A stretch of DNA of 64,000 nt from Micromonospora sp. WMMD882 (GTDB lineage: Bacteria > Actinomycetota > Actinomycetes > Mycobacteriales > Micromonosporaceae), in contig NZ_CP114903.1 of assembly GCF_027497255.1 (NCBI RefSeq), positions 3,720,001-3,784,000 on the forward strand, read 5' to 3'. This document shows positions 44,559 through 53,300 of this stretch, piece after piece. The first letter of the stretch is position 1; each line of letters begins with the position of its first letter. The translations under genes and the position numbers were made by a program. Under the pieces are notes generated by a model that was not told the DNA's origin, did not search any database, and worked only from the letters and a program-made list of their open reading frames with translations.

Positions 44559-45587
44559 GTGCAGCGGGTGACGGTGGTCGGCGCGGCCGGTTACATCGGT
44601 GGTGAGTTGCTGCGCCTGCTACTGGGTCATCCCGAGGTCGAGCTGGTGGGCGCTGTCTCGTCGCGGTTCGCCGGCAAGCGGATCGACGGCGTGCATCCGA
44701 ATCTGCGGTCCGTCACCGATCTTTCGTTCTGCGCCGCGGAGGCGGTCGCGGAATGCGACGCCGTTTTCCTGGCGCTGCCGCACCGGGTGGCGATGACCCA
44801 GATCGATCACTGGATCGAGCGGTCCAAGCTCGTCGTCGATCTGACCGGGGACTTCCGGCTCGACGACCCCGAGGTGTTCCGGCGCTACTACGGTGAGGAG
44901 CACCTGGCCCCCCGGTTGCTGCCCAGCTTCGTGCCGGGGCTTCCCGAGTTGTACCGCGAGAGCCTGCGGGCCGCCGACCTGATCAGCGTCCCCGGGTGCA
45001 TGGCCACCGCCGGCGTGCTCTCCCTGTATCCGCTGGTGCGGCACGAGCTGATCGATCTGGAACAAGGCGCCCAGTTCGACGCGCGTACCGGTTCCAGCGG
45101 CTCGGGCGCGACCGCCGGTCCGGCGAACCTGCACGCCGAACGCAGCGGGGCCATGCGCGTGTTCGCGCCCACCCGGCACCGGCACGAAGCCGAGATCTCC
45201 CGGCACCTTGGGCTGGCCGCCGCGATGACCGCCACGGGCGTCGAAGCGGTACGCGGGGTCCAGACCGTCTGCCATGCCACCCTGCGCCCCGGGGTGGACG
45301 AGCGGGCCGTACGCCGGGCCTTCCGCGAGCAGTACGCCCCGGAGCCCTTCGTCCGGGTCGTCGCACACCAGCGCGGCGTCTTCCGCTACCCCGACCCGAA
45401 GATCCTCCACGGATCGAACTTCTGCGACGTCGGTTACGCCGTCGACGGCGCGGGGCGCCTGACCACGATCGGCGCCCTGGACAACCTCGTCAAGGGCGGC
45501 GCCGGTAACGCCGTGCAGTGCTTCAACATCCGCATGGGCCTGCCCGAGACCCTCGGCCTGACCTTCCCCGGCCTGCATCCGCTGTGA
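44559..45587 (+). CDS. LysY/ArgC-like carrier-bound semialdehyde-forming reductase
   Basis: A 342-aa N-acetyl-gamma-glutamyl-phosphate reductase family protein. The NADP motif VVGAAGYIGGELLRLL opens it and the catalytic cysteine is in SVPGCMATAG. In carrier-protein clusters the LysY homologue reduces the phosphorylated glutamyl group on LysW to the semialdehyde. GTG 44559 follows GAGGGGA. It is followed after 20 nt by the LysZ-like kinase, and no other arginine genes are present, which favours the carrier role over arginine biosynthesis. Confidence 0.82.
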   Translation: MQRVTVVGAAGYIGGELLRLLLGHPEVELVGAVSSRFAGKRIDGVHPNLRSVTDLSFCAAEAVAECDAVFLALPHRVAMTQIDHWIERSKLVVDLTGDFRLDDPEVFRRYYGEEHLAPRLLPSFVPGLPELYRESLRAADLISVPGCMATAGVLSLYPLVRHELIDLEQGAQFDARTGSSGSGATAGPANLHAERSGAMRVFAPTRHRHEAEISRHLGLAAAMTATGVEAVRGVQTVCHATLRPGVDERAVRRAFREQYAPEPFVRVVAHQRGVFRYPDPKILHGSNFCDVGYAVDGAGRLTTIGALDNLVKGGAGNAVQCFNIRMGLPETLGLTFPGLHPL

Positions 45588-45607
45588 CCCCGCCGACCGG
45601 AGGAACC

Positions 45608-46474
45608 GTGACCACCAGGCCGCTCATCGTCGTCAAGTGCGGCGGGAACCCCGCCGTGAACGCCGCCCACGTCTGCGCCGACCTCGCCCACCTGGCGCAC
45701 GAGGGTCATGCCGTCGTGCTGGTGCATGGTGGCTCCGGCGAGATCGGCCGGCTCGCCGGCCGGCTCGGCGTGCCACGACGTACCCTCGTCGCGCCGGACG
45801 GCGTCGTCACCCGGCACACCGACCCGGCCACCCTCGAGGTGGTCGTGCTCGCTCTGGCCGGCGCGGTCAAACCGAGGCTCGTGGCGGAGTTGTCCCGCCA
45901 CCGGGTGACCGCGGTCGGCCTGACCGGCATGGACGGCGGCATGCTCCGCGCCCGCCGGAAGTCCGCTGTCCGCGCGGTCGTCGACGGTCGTACCGTGCTG
46001 GTGCGCGACAACCACAGCGGCCGGATCACCCAGGTCGACACCGTGCTTCCCGAGACTCTGCTGCGCGCCGGTCACGTGCCGGTGATCTCGCCGCCGGCCA
46101 TCGACGAGCACGGCCACCCCGTGAACGTCGACGCCGACCGTGCCGCGGCGGCGCTGGCCGTGGCGCTGGGCGCCGACCAGTTGCTGCTGCTCACCGGGGC
46201 GCCCGGCGTGCTCGCCGACCCCGGGGACCCCACCAGCCTGCGCGCCGCCGTGCGGGTGTCGCCCACCGGCGCGCCCGACCGGTCGGCCACCGGCGGCATG
46301 GCGCTCAAACTCGTCGCCGCACGCGAAGCGCTCGACGGTGGGGTCCCCACCGTGCGCATCGCCGACGGCCGTACCTCCGAGCCCGTCAGACGGGCCCTCG
46401 CGGGCGACGGCACCACCGTCCACCTGGCCGGCCCGGCTTCGCCGCGCCCCCGCCCGGAGAAGATCCACGTGTGA
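45608..46474 (+). CDS. LysZ/ArgB-like carrier-bound glutamate kinase
   Basis: A 288-aa amino-acid kinase with the ArgB/LysZ pattern: VVKCGGNPAV, VVLVHGGSGEIGRLAGRLG, VNVDADRAAAALAVALGAD and LTGAPGVLADP. It should phosphorylate the side-chain carboxylate of the glutamyl unit on the LysW carrier. GTG 45608 follows GGAGGAACC. Pairs with the reductase before it. The HGGSGEIGRLAGRLG segment resembles LysZ-type sequences, but specificity cannot be set by eye. Confidence 0.85.
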   Translation: MTTRPLIVVKCGGNPAVNAAHVCADLAHLAHEGHAVVLVHGGSGEIGRLAGRLGVPRRTLVAPDGVVTRHTDPATLEVVVLALAGAVKPRLVAELSRHRVTAVGLTGMDGGMLRARRKSAVRAVVDGRTVLVRDNHSGRITQVDTVLPETLLRAGHVPVISPPAIDEHGHPVNVDADRAAAALAVALGADQLLLLTGAPGVLADPGDPTSLRAAVRVSPTGAPDRSATGGMALKLVAAREALDGGVPTVRIADGRTSEPVRRALAGDGTTVHLAGPASPRPRPEKIHV

Positions 46475-46820
46475 GCCGACCGGGCCGGCGCGCCCGGTGT
46501 GCGCCGACCGGGCCGGTGGTGGCCGGCGCGGCCCGGTCGAGAGTGTCGCCGAGCAGGGCGGACCAGGCGGGAAGTAGCCGGTCCGCCCTGCTCGGTGTTT
46601 CTCCTCCGCCGGGCGGTGACGCGCCCCGACCGCGCCGGGCGTCGACGTCGCCCGCCTGCCGCGTGATCAGGAGCCGCCGGCGACGGTCGGGCGGGAGGTG
46701 GCACCAAGAGGACATGCATTTTGCTGCCAATTGCTTCCTGTTCACTTCTCCCGCGCGCTGCTCCAGAGTTGTTTTGGCGGGTCGGAGGGGCCCTGAACGT
46801 ACGGCAATCGGGGAGTGGAC
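46475..46820. other. Intergenic; probable promoter region, no gene
   Basis: The last part (about 46710-46820) is AT-richer than the rest and likely carries the promoter for the 44-aa peptide gene. I see no clear -35/-10 pair or coding frame. Confidence 0.4.
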
Positions 46821-46955
46821 ATGAAGTGGAAAGCGCGCGCCCTCGTCATTGTGACGATCGCCACGATCTTCGGAGCGAATCTTGTGCAGGCGGCCGACCA
46901 GCACACAGTCGCCGCCCACGGGACGATCGTGACAGGCGGCAACGAATGGGGTTGA
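46821..46955 (+). CDS. 44-aa secreted peptide
   Basis: ATG 46821 opens a 44-aa peptide: basic start (MKWKAR), hydrophobic core ALVIVTIATIFGANLV, an AxA-like cleavage site (QAA) and a short tail ending NEWG. It is typical of small secreted peptides encoded next to regulators. It ends one base before the next ATG. GGGGAG precedes the start. Confidence 0.6.
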   Translation: MKWKARALVIVTIATIFGANLVQAADQHTVAAHGTIVTGGNEWG

Positions 46956-46956
46956 C

Positions 46957-47217
46957 ATGCATCTTGTCCGGGTGACGTTGGGAAGCGTCGACCCCGCCCG
47001 AAATCAACTCAGTAAGGCCACGGTAATAGATCTTCTCTGGGCACACGCCCAAGCGGGTGACGCCGTCGAACACGTATGGGCGCGGACCGGCGCGGATCTG
47101 ACGACCGTGGTTCTGTTCATTCGTGCCACCGACGAGAAACTCGCCCGGGGTCAGGCGATCGAGGTCGTGACCCGGGCGCTCAGGGCGCCCGCCCTGGACG
47201 GCTGGCACATCCGGTGA
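46957..47217 (+). CDS. 86-aa hypothetical protein coupled to the peptide gene
   Basis: An 86-aa protein (MHLVRVTLGSVDPARNQLSK...) without recognised domain; alpha/beta pattern with a Trp-containing end (LDGWHIR). Its ATG is 1 nt after the secreted-peptide stop, so the two are coupled. The LuxR-type regulator gene follows after 125 bp. Confidence 0.6.
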   Translation: MHLVRVTLGSVDPARNQLSKATVIDLLWAHAQAGDAVEHVWARTGADLTTVVLFIRATDEKLARGQAIEVVTRALRAPALDGWHIR

Positions 47218-47342
47218 CGAGGCGGGAAGAAGTGCGCCCACCAGGAACCTGACCGCCCCCGGCATGCCGGGGGCGGCCCCCTGCGGTCGGTCACCGCCGT
47301 CACCGCAGGGACCCCCACCACGTCCTACCGAAAGGGAAAACA

Positions 47343-48056
47343 GTGGCCATCCGGGTGCTCATTTGTGATGAACTGCCGGTCATCGGGGACGGTCTCAGAA
47401 CTCTGCTCGACGCGGTCCCGGACATCGACGTCGTCGGCACCACCGACAACGGCATGGAAGCCATCGTTCTCGTCCGGGCCGCGCGGCCCGACGTCGTGGT
47501 CACCGACCTGAACCTCCGCACGATCTCCGGCCTCGAGATGATCCGCAAACTCGCCAAGGAGGACGCGGTGCCCAGCATCGTGGTGTTCACCGAGTCCGAC
47601 GCCGACCAGACGGTCAGCGACGTGCTGCATGCCGGCGTGAGCTGCCTGCTCGGCAAGGACGCGAGGCCCCAGGAGCTGATCGCCGCGATCCAGGCGGCGG
47701 CGGTCGGGCAGACCGTGCTCGCGCCGGGTGTCGCCCGACGGCTGGTCACCTGGTTCCGCGCGCAGCCGCAACGCCGGGACAGCTCGGCGTACCCGGGGGC
47801 GAACGAGCTGACCAAGCGGGAGCGGGAGGTGGTCAGGATGGTGGCGCGCGGCATGTCCACCGAGGAGGTGGCCCGCGAGCTGTTCATCGGCGAGGCCACG
47901 GTCCGTACCCATGTCTACCGGGTGCGTACCAAGCTCGGCGTCCGCGACCGCGCCGAGCTGGTGTCCCTGGCCTACCGGGCCGGGCTCATCTCGTCGGACG
48001 AGCAGTCCTTCGGCGAGGAGCGGACGCCGTCACCGGTGATGGCGCGCTCCAGGTGA
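47343..48056 (+). CDS. NarL/FixJ-type response regulator (LuxR HTH)
   Basis: A 237-aa regulator with an N-terminal receiver domain (phospho-acceptor Asp in VVVTDLNLRTISG, conserved Lys in LLGKDARP) and a C-terminal LuxR HTH (LTKREREVVRMVARGMSTEE..VRTHVYRVRTKLG). No histidine kinase is adjacent, so it is an orphan; it is the likely pathway regulator of the biosynthetic cluster. Confidence 0.88.
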   Translation: MAIRVLICDELPVIGDGLRTLLDAVPDIDVVGTTDNGMEAIVLVRAARPDVVVTDLNLRTISGLEMIRKLAKEDAVPSIVVFTESDADQTVSDVLHAGVSCLLGKDARPQELIAAIQAAAVGQTVLAPGVARRLVTWFRAQPQRRDSSAYPGANELTKREREVVRMVARGMSTEEVARELFIGEATVRTHVYRVRTKLGVRDRAELVSLAYRAGLISSDEQSFGEERTPSPVMARSR

Positions 48057-48060
48057 GCCC

Positions 48061-49137
48061 CTACGCTCCCGACGTCGCCGGCGTCGGGAGCGCCGTGGCG
48101 GCGACCGCGCGCCGGGTCGCTCGGACGCAGTCGACGCCGACCATCCGCCACAGGTCGGCGGGGGCGCCGTAGCGGGCGGACTCGGCCGCGACCAGTCGGA
48201 AGTACCGGTGCAGGCCGAGTTCCGCCGTCATCGCGCGCACCCCACAGCTCTGCATGCTCCGGCGTACCACCTCCCGCGCCGTTTCGGCGGCCAGCGCCAG
48301 CGCCGCCACCGGCTCGACGCCGACCGCGTCGGCCTCGTAGTCGATCAGCCAGGCGGCCCGGTACACCGCCGCCCGGGTCGCGCGCAACGCCACCTCGGCC
48401 CGCGCCAGCGGGAACGAGACCGCGGGCAGGTCACGTAACCTGGTGTCGAACTGCCGCCGGACGGCGGTGTGCTCCAACGCGATCCGGTGCGCGCCTTCGG
48501 CGATGCCGAGCAGGTAGCCGGCCTGCCGCACCCGGGCCCGGGCCAGCGGGTCGGCGGGCGTCCGGTCGAGTTCTCCGACCAGGTCCGCCAGGGTGACCGG
48601 GGTGGCCGCGAAGCGGACGGCCGGTGGCCAGCACCCGGTCTGCACGCTGACGCCCGCGGCGTCGCGCGGCACGGCGACGAGGACCGGCCCGCCGAAGCCC
48701 GCCGCGACCGCGACCAGCAGCAGCGCGGCTTCGGGGTCGTCGATGGTGGCCGTGCCGGTCAGCGCCCAGCCGGCCGGGCCCGGCGTCGCGGTGACGCCGC
48801 CGCCGGCCGGAAGGGCCTCCAGCCCGGCCAGCGCCACACCGGCCGGACACCCCACGTCGGCCGCCACGGCGTCGCCCCGGTAGGAGTTACCGCAGGCCGC
48901 GCGGCCGAGTTCCGCGCTGACCAGCACGCCCGCCGTCAGGCCGAGGTCGAGTCCACCGGCGAGGGCGGACCGTTCGAAGTCGGCGACGCCCAGCGCGTCC
49001 AGCACGGTCCGGGTAGGCCCGTCGCGGCCGTCGACCACCGGCGCGCCGTGCACGCCCGGCCGCACGGGGACCGCGGCGAGCGCCGTCCGCAGCGCCGCGC
49101 GTACCTGGACGAACAGCGGATCGGGGGTGAGGTCCAT
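48061..49137 (-). CDS. Acyl-CoA dehydrogenase family protein (divergent)
   Basis: A 358-aa protein related to acyl-CoA dehydrogenases: C-terminal helical domain recognisable (ALEHTAVRRQFDTRLRDLPA, QSCGVRAMTAELGLHRYFR), but the N-terminal flavin/substrate part is less conserved. It starts 1 nt after the stop of a second, more typical dehydrogenase, so the two probably form a heteromer. It may desaturate a carrier-bound aminoacyl group in the pathway. Confidence 0.75.
   Translation of the reverse strand: MDLTPDPLFVQVRAALRTALAAVPVRPGVHGAPVVDGRDGPTRTVLDALGVADFERSALAGGLDLGLTAGVLVSAELGRAACGNSYRGDAVAADVGCPAGVALAGLEALPAGGGVTATPGPAGWALTGTATIDDPEAALLLVAVAAGFGGPVLVAVPRDAAGVSVQTGCWPPAVRFAATPVTLADLVGELDRTPADPLARARVRQAGYLLGIAEGAHRIALEHTAVRRQFDTRLRDLPAVSFPLARAEVALRATRAAVYRAAWLIDYEADAVGVEPVAALALAAETAREVVRRSMQSCGVRAMTAELGLHRYFRLVAAESARYGAPADLWRMVGVDCVRATRRAVAATALPTPATSGA
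48065..48091. terminator. Bidirectional hairpin between regulator and acyl-CoA dehydrogenase genes
   Basis: A perfect 10-bp stem (GCTCCCGACG and its complement) with a 7-nt loop lies at the convergent junction, inside the last codons of the dehydrogenase gene. Confidence 0.65.
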
Positions 49138-49138
49138 G

Positions 49139-50290
49139 TCAGTGCTCCTCGGGTCCCATGGAGTCGAACGCGGCGGCCATGATCTGCAACATCACCTCGG
49201 AGGTGCCCGCCGACAGCGTGAGCCCGGGCGCCTCCCGGTAGGCGGAGTCCAGGACCTCGACGGCCCGGGTACGGCGGGACCGCTGCTCGGCGCTGGGAAT
49301 GTCGGCCGCCCACGCCGCGATGCCCTGGGCGAGCTCGCTGCTGTGGTATTTGGCGACGGCCGCCGCGACCGGGTCGACCCGGTCGGCCTGGAGGCCGGTG
49401 AGCACCTCCCAGGCGAGGGCGTGGTCGGCCACGAGCGCGCCCTTCCAGCGGCCGATCGCCTCGGCGTGGGCGTGCGCGGGGTCCGCCGCCTGGTCGACCA
49501 GTGACTCCAGCGCGGCCTCCAGCCAGCGCTCCGCCTTGAGAAAGTAGTCCAGGCCGGTACGTTCGATGGTCAGCGCCTCGTTGAGCAGCGGCCACCCCTC
49601 GTCCCGTGGTCCGAGCAGGTCCTCGCCCGACACCCGGACGGAGTCCAGCTCGACCTGGTGAAAGTGCTCGTCGCCGATGCCGGGTATCACCGACACGGTC
49701 ACCCCGGGAGCGTGCAGGTCGACCAGGAAGAGACTGATGCCCTGGTACTTCCCGGCGCCCGAGGAGGTACGGGCCGCGCACAGCCCGAGATCGACGAACC
49801 GGGTCTTGAGGCTGAACACCTTGGTGCCGGTGATCAGGTACCCGTCGCCGTCGGGCGCCGCGACGGTCCGCAGCGCGCCGAGGTCCGACCCGGCGTCCGG
49901 TTCGGTGTAGAGCACCGAGGCGAAACGCTCGCCGCGCGCCAACCCGGGCAGGTGCCGGCGCTGCTGCTCCGCGTCGCCCGCCATCAGCAGGAACTGGCCG
50001 ACGATCTGGATGGTGTTGACGTGCAGCGTGTCCGGCACGCCCGCCCGGACCAGTTCCTCGGCGACGATCGCGGCGTCGGTGAGCGGACGCCCCTGACCGC
50101 CGAACTCGACCGGCCAGTGCACGGCCAGCAGTCCCCGCTCGCCGAGCAGCCGGTAGAGCGGGCGGGCGTCCGGCTCGACACCGTCCGCGCCGGTGGCCGC
50201 CGCCGCCGCGGCACGCACCCGCCCGGAACGCAACGTCTGTCGTACGTCCGCCCGGAAACGCTGTTGGTCCCGGGTGAATCCGAACCGCAT
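49139..50290 (-). CDS. Acyl-CoA dehydrogenase
   Basis: A 383-aa FAD dehydrogenase with typical segments: YTEPDAGSDLGALRTVA, GTKVFSLKTRFVDLGL, and the C-terminal LSAGTSEVMLQIMA (a conserved RGGT-like end). It is 10 nt downstream of the NRPS and 1 nt upstream of its divergent partner. In NRPS pathways such enzymes oxidise the alpha-beta bond of PCP-bound residues. Confidence 0.88.
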   Translation of the reverse strand: MRFGFTRDQQRFRADVRQTLRSGRVRAAAAAATGADGVEPDARPLYRLLGERGLLAVHWPVEFGGQGRPLTDAAIVAEELVRAGVPDTLHVNTIQIVGQFLLMAGDAEQQRRHLPGLARGERFASVLYTEPDAGSDLGALRTVAAPDGDGYLITGTKVFSLKTRFVDLGLCAARTSSGAGKYQGISLFLVDLHAPGVTVSVIPGIGDEHFHQVELDSVRVSGEDLLGPRDEGWPLLNEALTIERTGLDYFLKAERWLEAALESLVDQAADPAHAHAEAIGRWKGALVADHALAWEVLTGLQADRVDPVAAAVAKYHSSELAQGIAAWAADIPSAEQRSRRTRAVEVLDSAYREAPGLTLSAGTSEVMLQIMAAAFDSMGPEEH

Positions 50291-50300
50291 GGGGGTCTCC

Positions 50301-53300
50301 TCAGAGGGCGAGCGCGTCGTCGACGGCCGCGACGACCCGGTCCAGGGCCGGCTGCGTGAACAGGGTGTAGTGGTCGCCGGGCACGCTTTCGACGCGGAGC
50401 CGGCCGGCGCAGACCCGCCGCCACGTCTGCTCCATCGAGGCGTGCGACGAGGCGGCGAGGACCGTGACGGGTCCGCCGTACGGGCTCTCCGGGCGGTACG
50501 CCTGCATCGACAACGCGCACGCCCGGAAGGTCTCGTAGCGGGCGGTCAGCTCCGGCCCGGTGAGTTCCGGGTCCACGCCGAGCCCCGCCAGCGTCCGTCG
50601 GACGTCGGCCCGGCCGGCGGCCGGATCGGCCAGCACCGCGCGCGCGGTCGCGCCGTCGAGCCCCGCCAACCTGGCGACGTCGTGGACGAACCGCTGCCGT
50701 ACCGTCGGCTCGTCGAGCAGGTCGACGTCCTCGTCGTAGTCGGCGTCGAGCAGCACCACCGGCGGGCGTCGTCCGGTCAGCCCTTCGATCTGTCTGGCGA
50801 TCTCGAAGGCCAGCACCCCGCCGTACGACCACCCGGTCAGGCACCACGTGTCGGGCAGGCCGCCGGCGACCAGCGCCCGCGCGATCCGGGCGGCGGTGCT
50901 CACCAGGCCGTCCCGGGGGTCCACCGCGGCGTCGGCCGGGTCGGCGGCGAAACCCACCACCGTGACGTCGTCGCGCAGGGCCCGGACCAGCGGCAGGTAG
51001 CAGAACAGCTCGCCGCCCGACGGGTGCAGCAGCACCACCCGCGCCGGGCCGGCCGCGCGCAGCACCACCGGCGCCCGGTCCTCGTCGATCGCGGCGGCCC
51101 GGCCCGGGAGGCTCGGCGACGCGTCGACCGGGCCGTCGTCGGCGGGCCGGGCGGCGCGGATGGCGTCGACGGTGGCGGCCAGGTGCGCGACGGTGGGCGA
51201 GACGAAGAAGTCGCCGAGCGAGATCTTCACCCGGAACCTGCGGTTGATCGCCGACATCAGTTGTACGGCCTGCAAACTGTTCCCGCCGGCCAGGAAGAAG
51301 TCGTCGTGCACGCCGAGCCGGCTGTTGCGCAGCAGCGGGGCGAGCACGTCGTGCAGGAGCACCCGCTCGGTCGCGGTGCGCGCCCCGTCGGTCGGCCCCG
51401 GTCCGCCCGCGGCCAGGTCGGGCGCGGGCAGTCGGCGGGCGTCGACCTTGCCGCTGCTGGTGAGCGGCAGCTCGGCCAGGACCACGAAGTACGACGGGAC
51501 CATGTACGACGGCAGGAGCGTCCCGAGATGCTCACGTACCGACGGCACCTGCTCCTGGGCGACACCGGTCAGGTAGCCGACCAGGTGCTTGTCACCGGCG
51601 TCGTCGCTCCAGGCCCGTACGCTGACCGGCCCGATGCCGTCGAAACGGGTCAACGCCGACTCGATCTCGCCCAGTTCGATCCGCAGTCCGCGGATCTTGA
51701 CCTGCTGGTCGAGTCGGCCGAGGAAGACGAGCCGCCCGTCCGGCAGCCGCTTCACGAGGTCCCCGGTGCGGTAGAGGCGGCCACCGGGAGCGGTGCCGAA
51801 CGGGTCGGCGACGAACTTCTCCGCGGTCAGCTCGTCCCGGTTGAAGTAGCCGCGGGCCAGGCCGACCCCGCCGATCACCAGTTCCCCCGGCACGCCGATC
51901 GGCACCTGACGCAGGTCGCGGTCCAGCACGTGCGCCACGTGGTTGGTCATCGGGCGACCGATCGGCGGTGACGTGTCCCAGCTCCCCGCGCACTCTTCGA
52001 CGATCATCGTCACGGTGCATTCGGTCGGCCCGTAGCCGTTGAAGAGTCGCCGGCCCGGGTTCCACCTGTTGACCAGCTCACCGCTGAACGCCTCGCCGCC
52101 GACGAACGCGATCCGCAGCTCGGTGAACCGCTCCGGCGTCAGCAGCGGCATCACGGTCGGGGGCAGGTCGATGACCGTGATGCCGGCCCGCTCCATCAGG
52201 GCCTGGAGCCGGTCGACGGAGAGCCGCTCGTCCTCGGTCGCGAGGTACAGGCGCGCGCCGGTGAGCAGCGCGGAGAACGTCTCGAAGACGGACACGTCGA
52301 AGGTGGCCGAGGCGAAGCCGAGCACCCGGTCGGCCGGCGTCAGGTCGAACAGCTCCCGGGTGGAGTCGGTGAAGGCGACCACCCCCCGGTGTTCGAGCAG
52401 CACGCCCTTCGGCTTGCCGGTGCTGCCGGAGGTGTAGATGACGTAGGCGACGTCGCCGGGGGTCGCCGCGGGCGGGGGGTCGTCGTCGGGCAGGGCGACC
52501 AGTTCCGCGCGGATGTCGTCCAGGCTCACGACGGGCACGTCGACCTCGGCCACGACGTCGACGGCCTCGCGGTGCGCGATCACCGTGGACAGTTCCGCGT
52601 CGGCGGTGATCTCCGCGACGCGGGCGGCCGGGTGTGTCATGTCGAGCGGCACGTAGGCGGCGCCGGTCTTGAGCACCCCGAGGATCGCGGTCGGCAGGTC
52701 GACGGTGCGGCGCAGACACAGACCGACCCGCTTTCCCGGCCCGGCGCCGCGCCCGCGCAGCAGGGCGGCGAGCCGGTTGGCGCGGGCGTTGAGCTCGCCG
52801 TAGCTGGTCTCGACGCCGGCGACGACGACCGCCACGGCGTCGGGCGACTCCCGCACGCGCGCCTCGAACTCCGCCACGATGGTGGTCTCGCGGATCTCCC
52901 GCGTCGGCCCCACGGCGACCTCGTCGAGGAACCTCCGGTCGGCGGCGTCGAGCATCTGCGCCGTCGACAGCGGGACGTCCGGGTCGGCGGTCAGGTTCCG
53001 CAGCAGACCGTCGTAGTGACCGGCGAACCTGGCGACGCTCTCCACGTCGAACAGATCGGCGTCGAACTCGATGTCCAGCGGCGCGTCGTCGCCGGGAGCG
53101 GCCTGCTCCGTCAGACGCCAGCTCATGTCGAGCCCGGAAACGCCACGGGAGACCGCCTCGCGGGTCGTGACGAGGCCGGGCAGGCTGGTCGTGGCCGCCG
53201 CGTCCCGCACGTCGAAGACGATCGGGAAGATCGGCGACCGGGACGGGTCGCGGGTCGGCTGCGCCGCGTCGACCAGCCTGTCGAAGGAGACGTCGCGGTG

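Noticed and set aside
44559..46474. argC/argB of arginine biosynthesis
   Set aside because: No argJ, argD, argF or argR follow, and a LysW carrier with LysX and LysK homologues lies in the same cluster, so the LysY/LysZ role fits better. Specificity is not proven.
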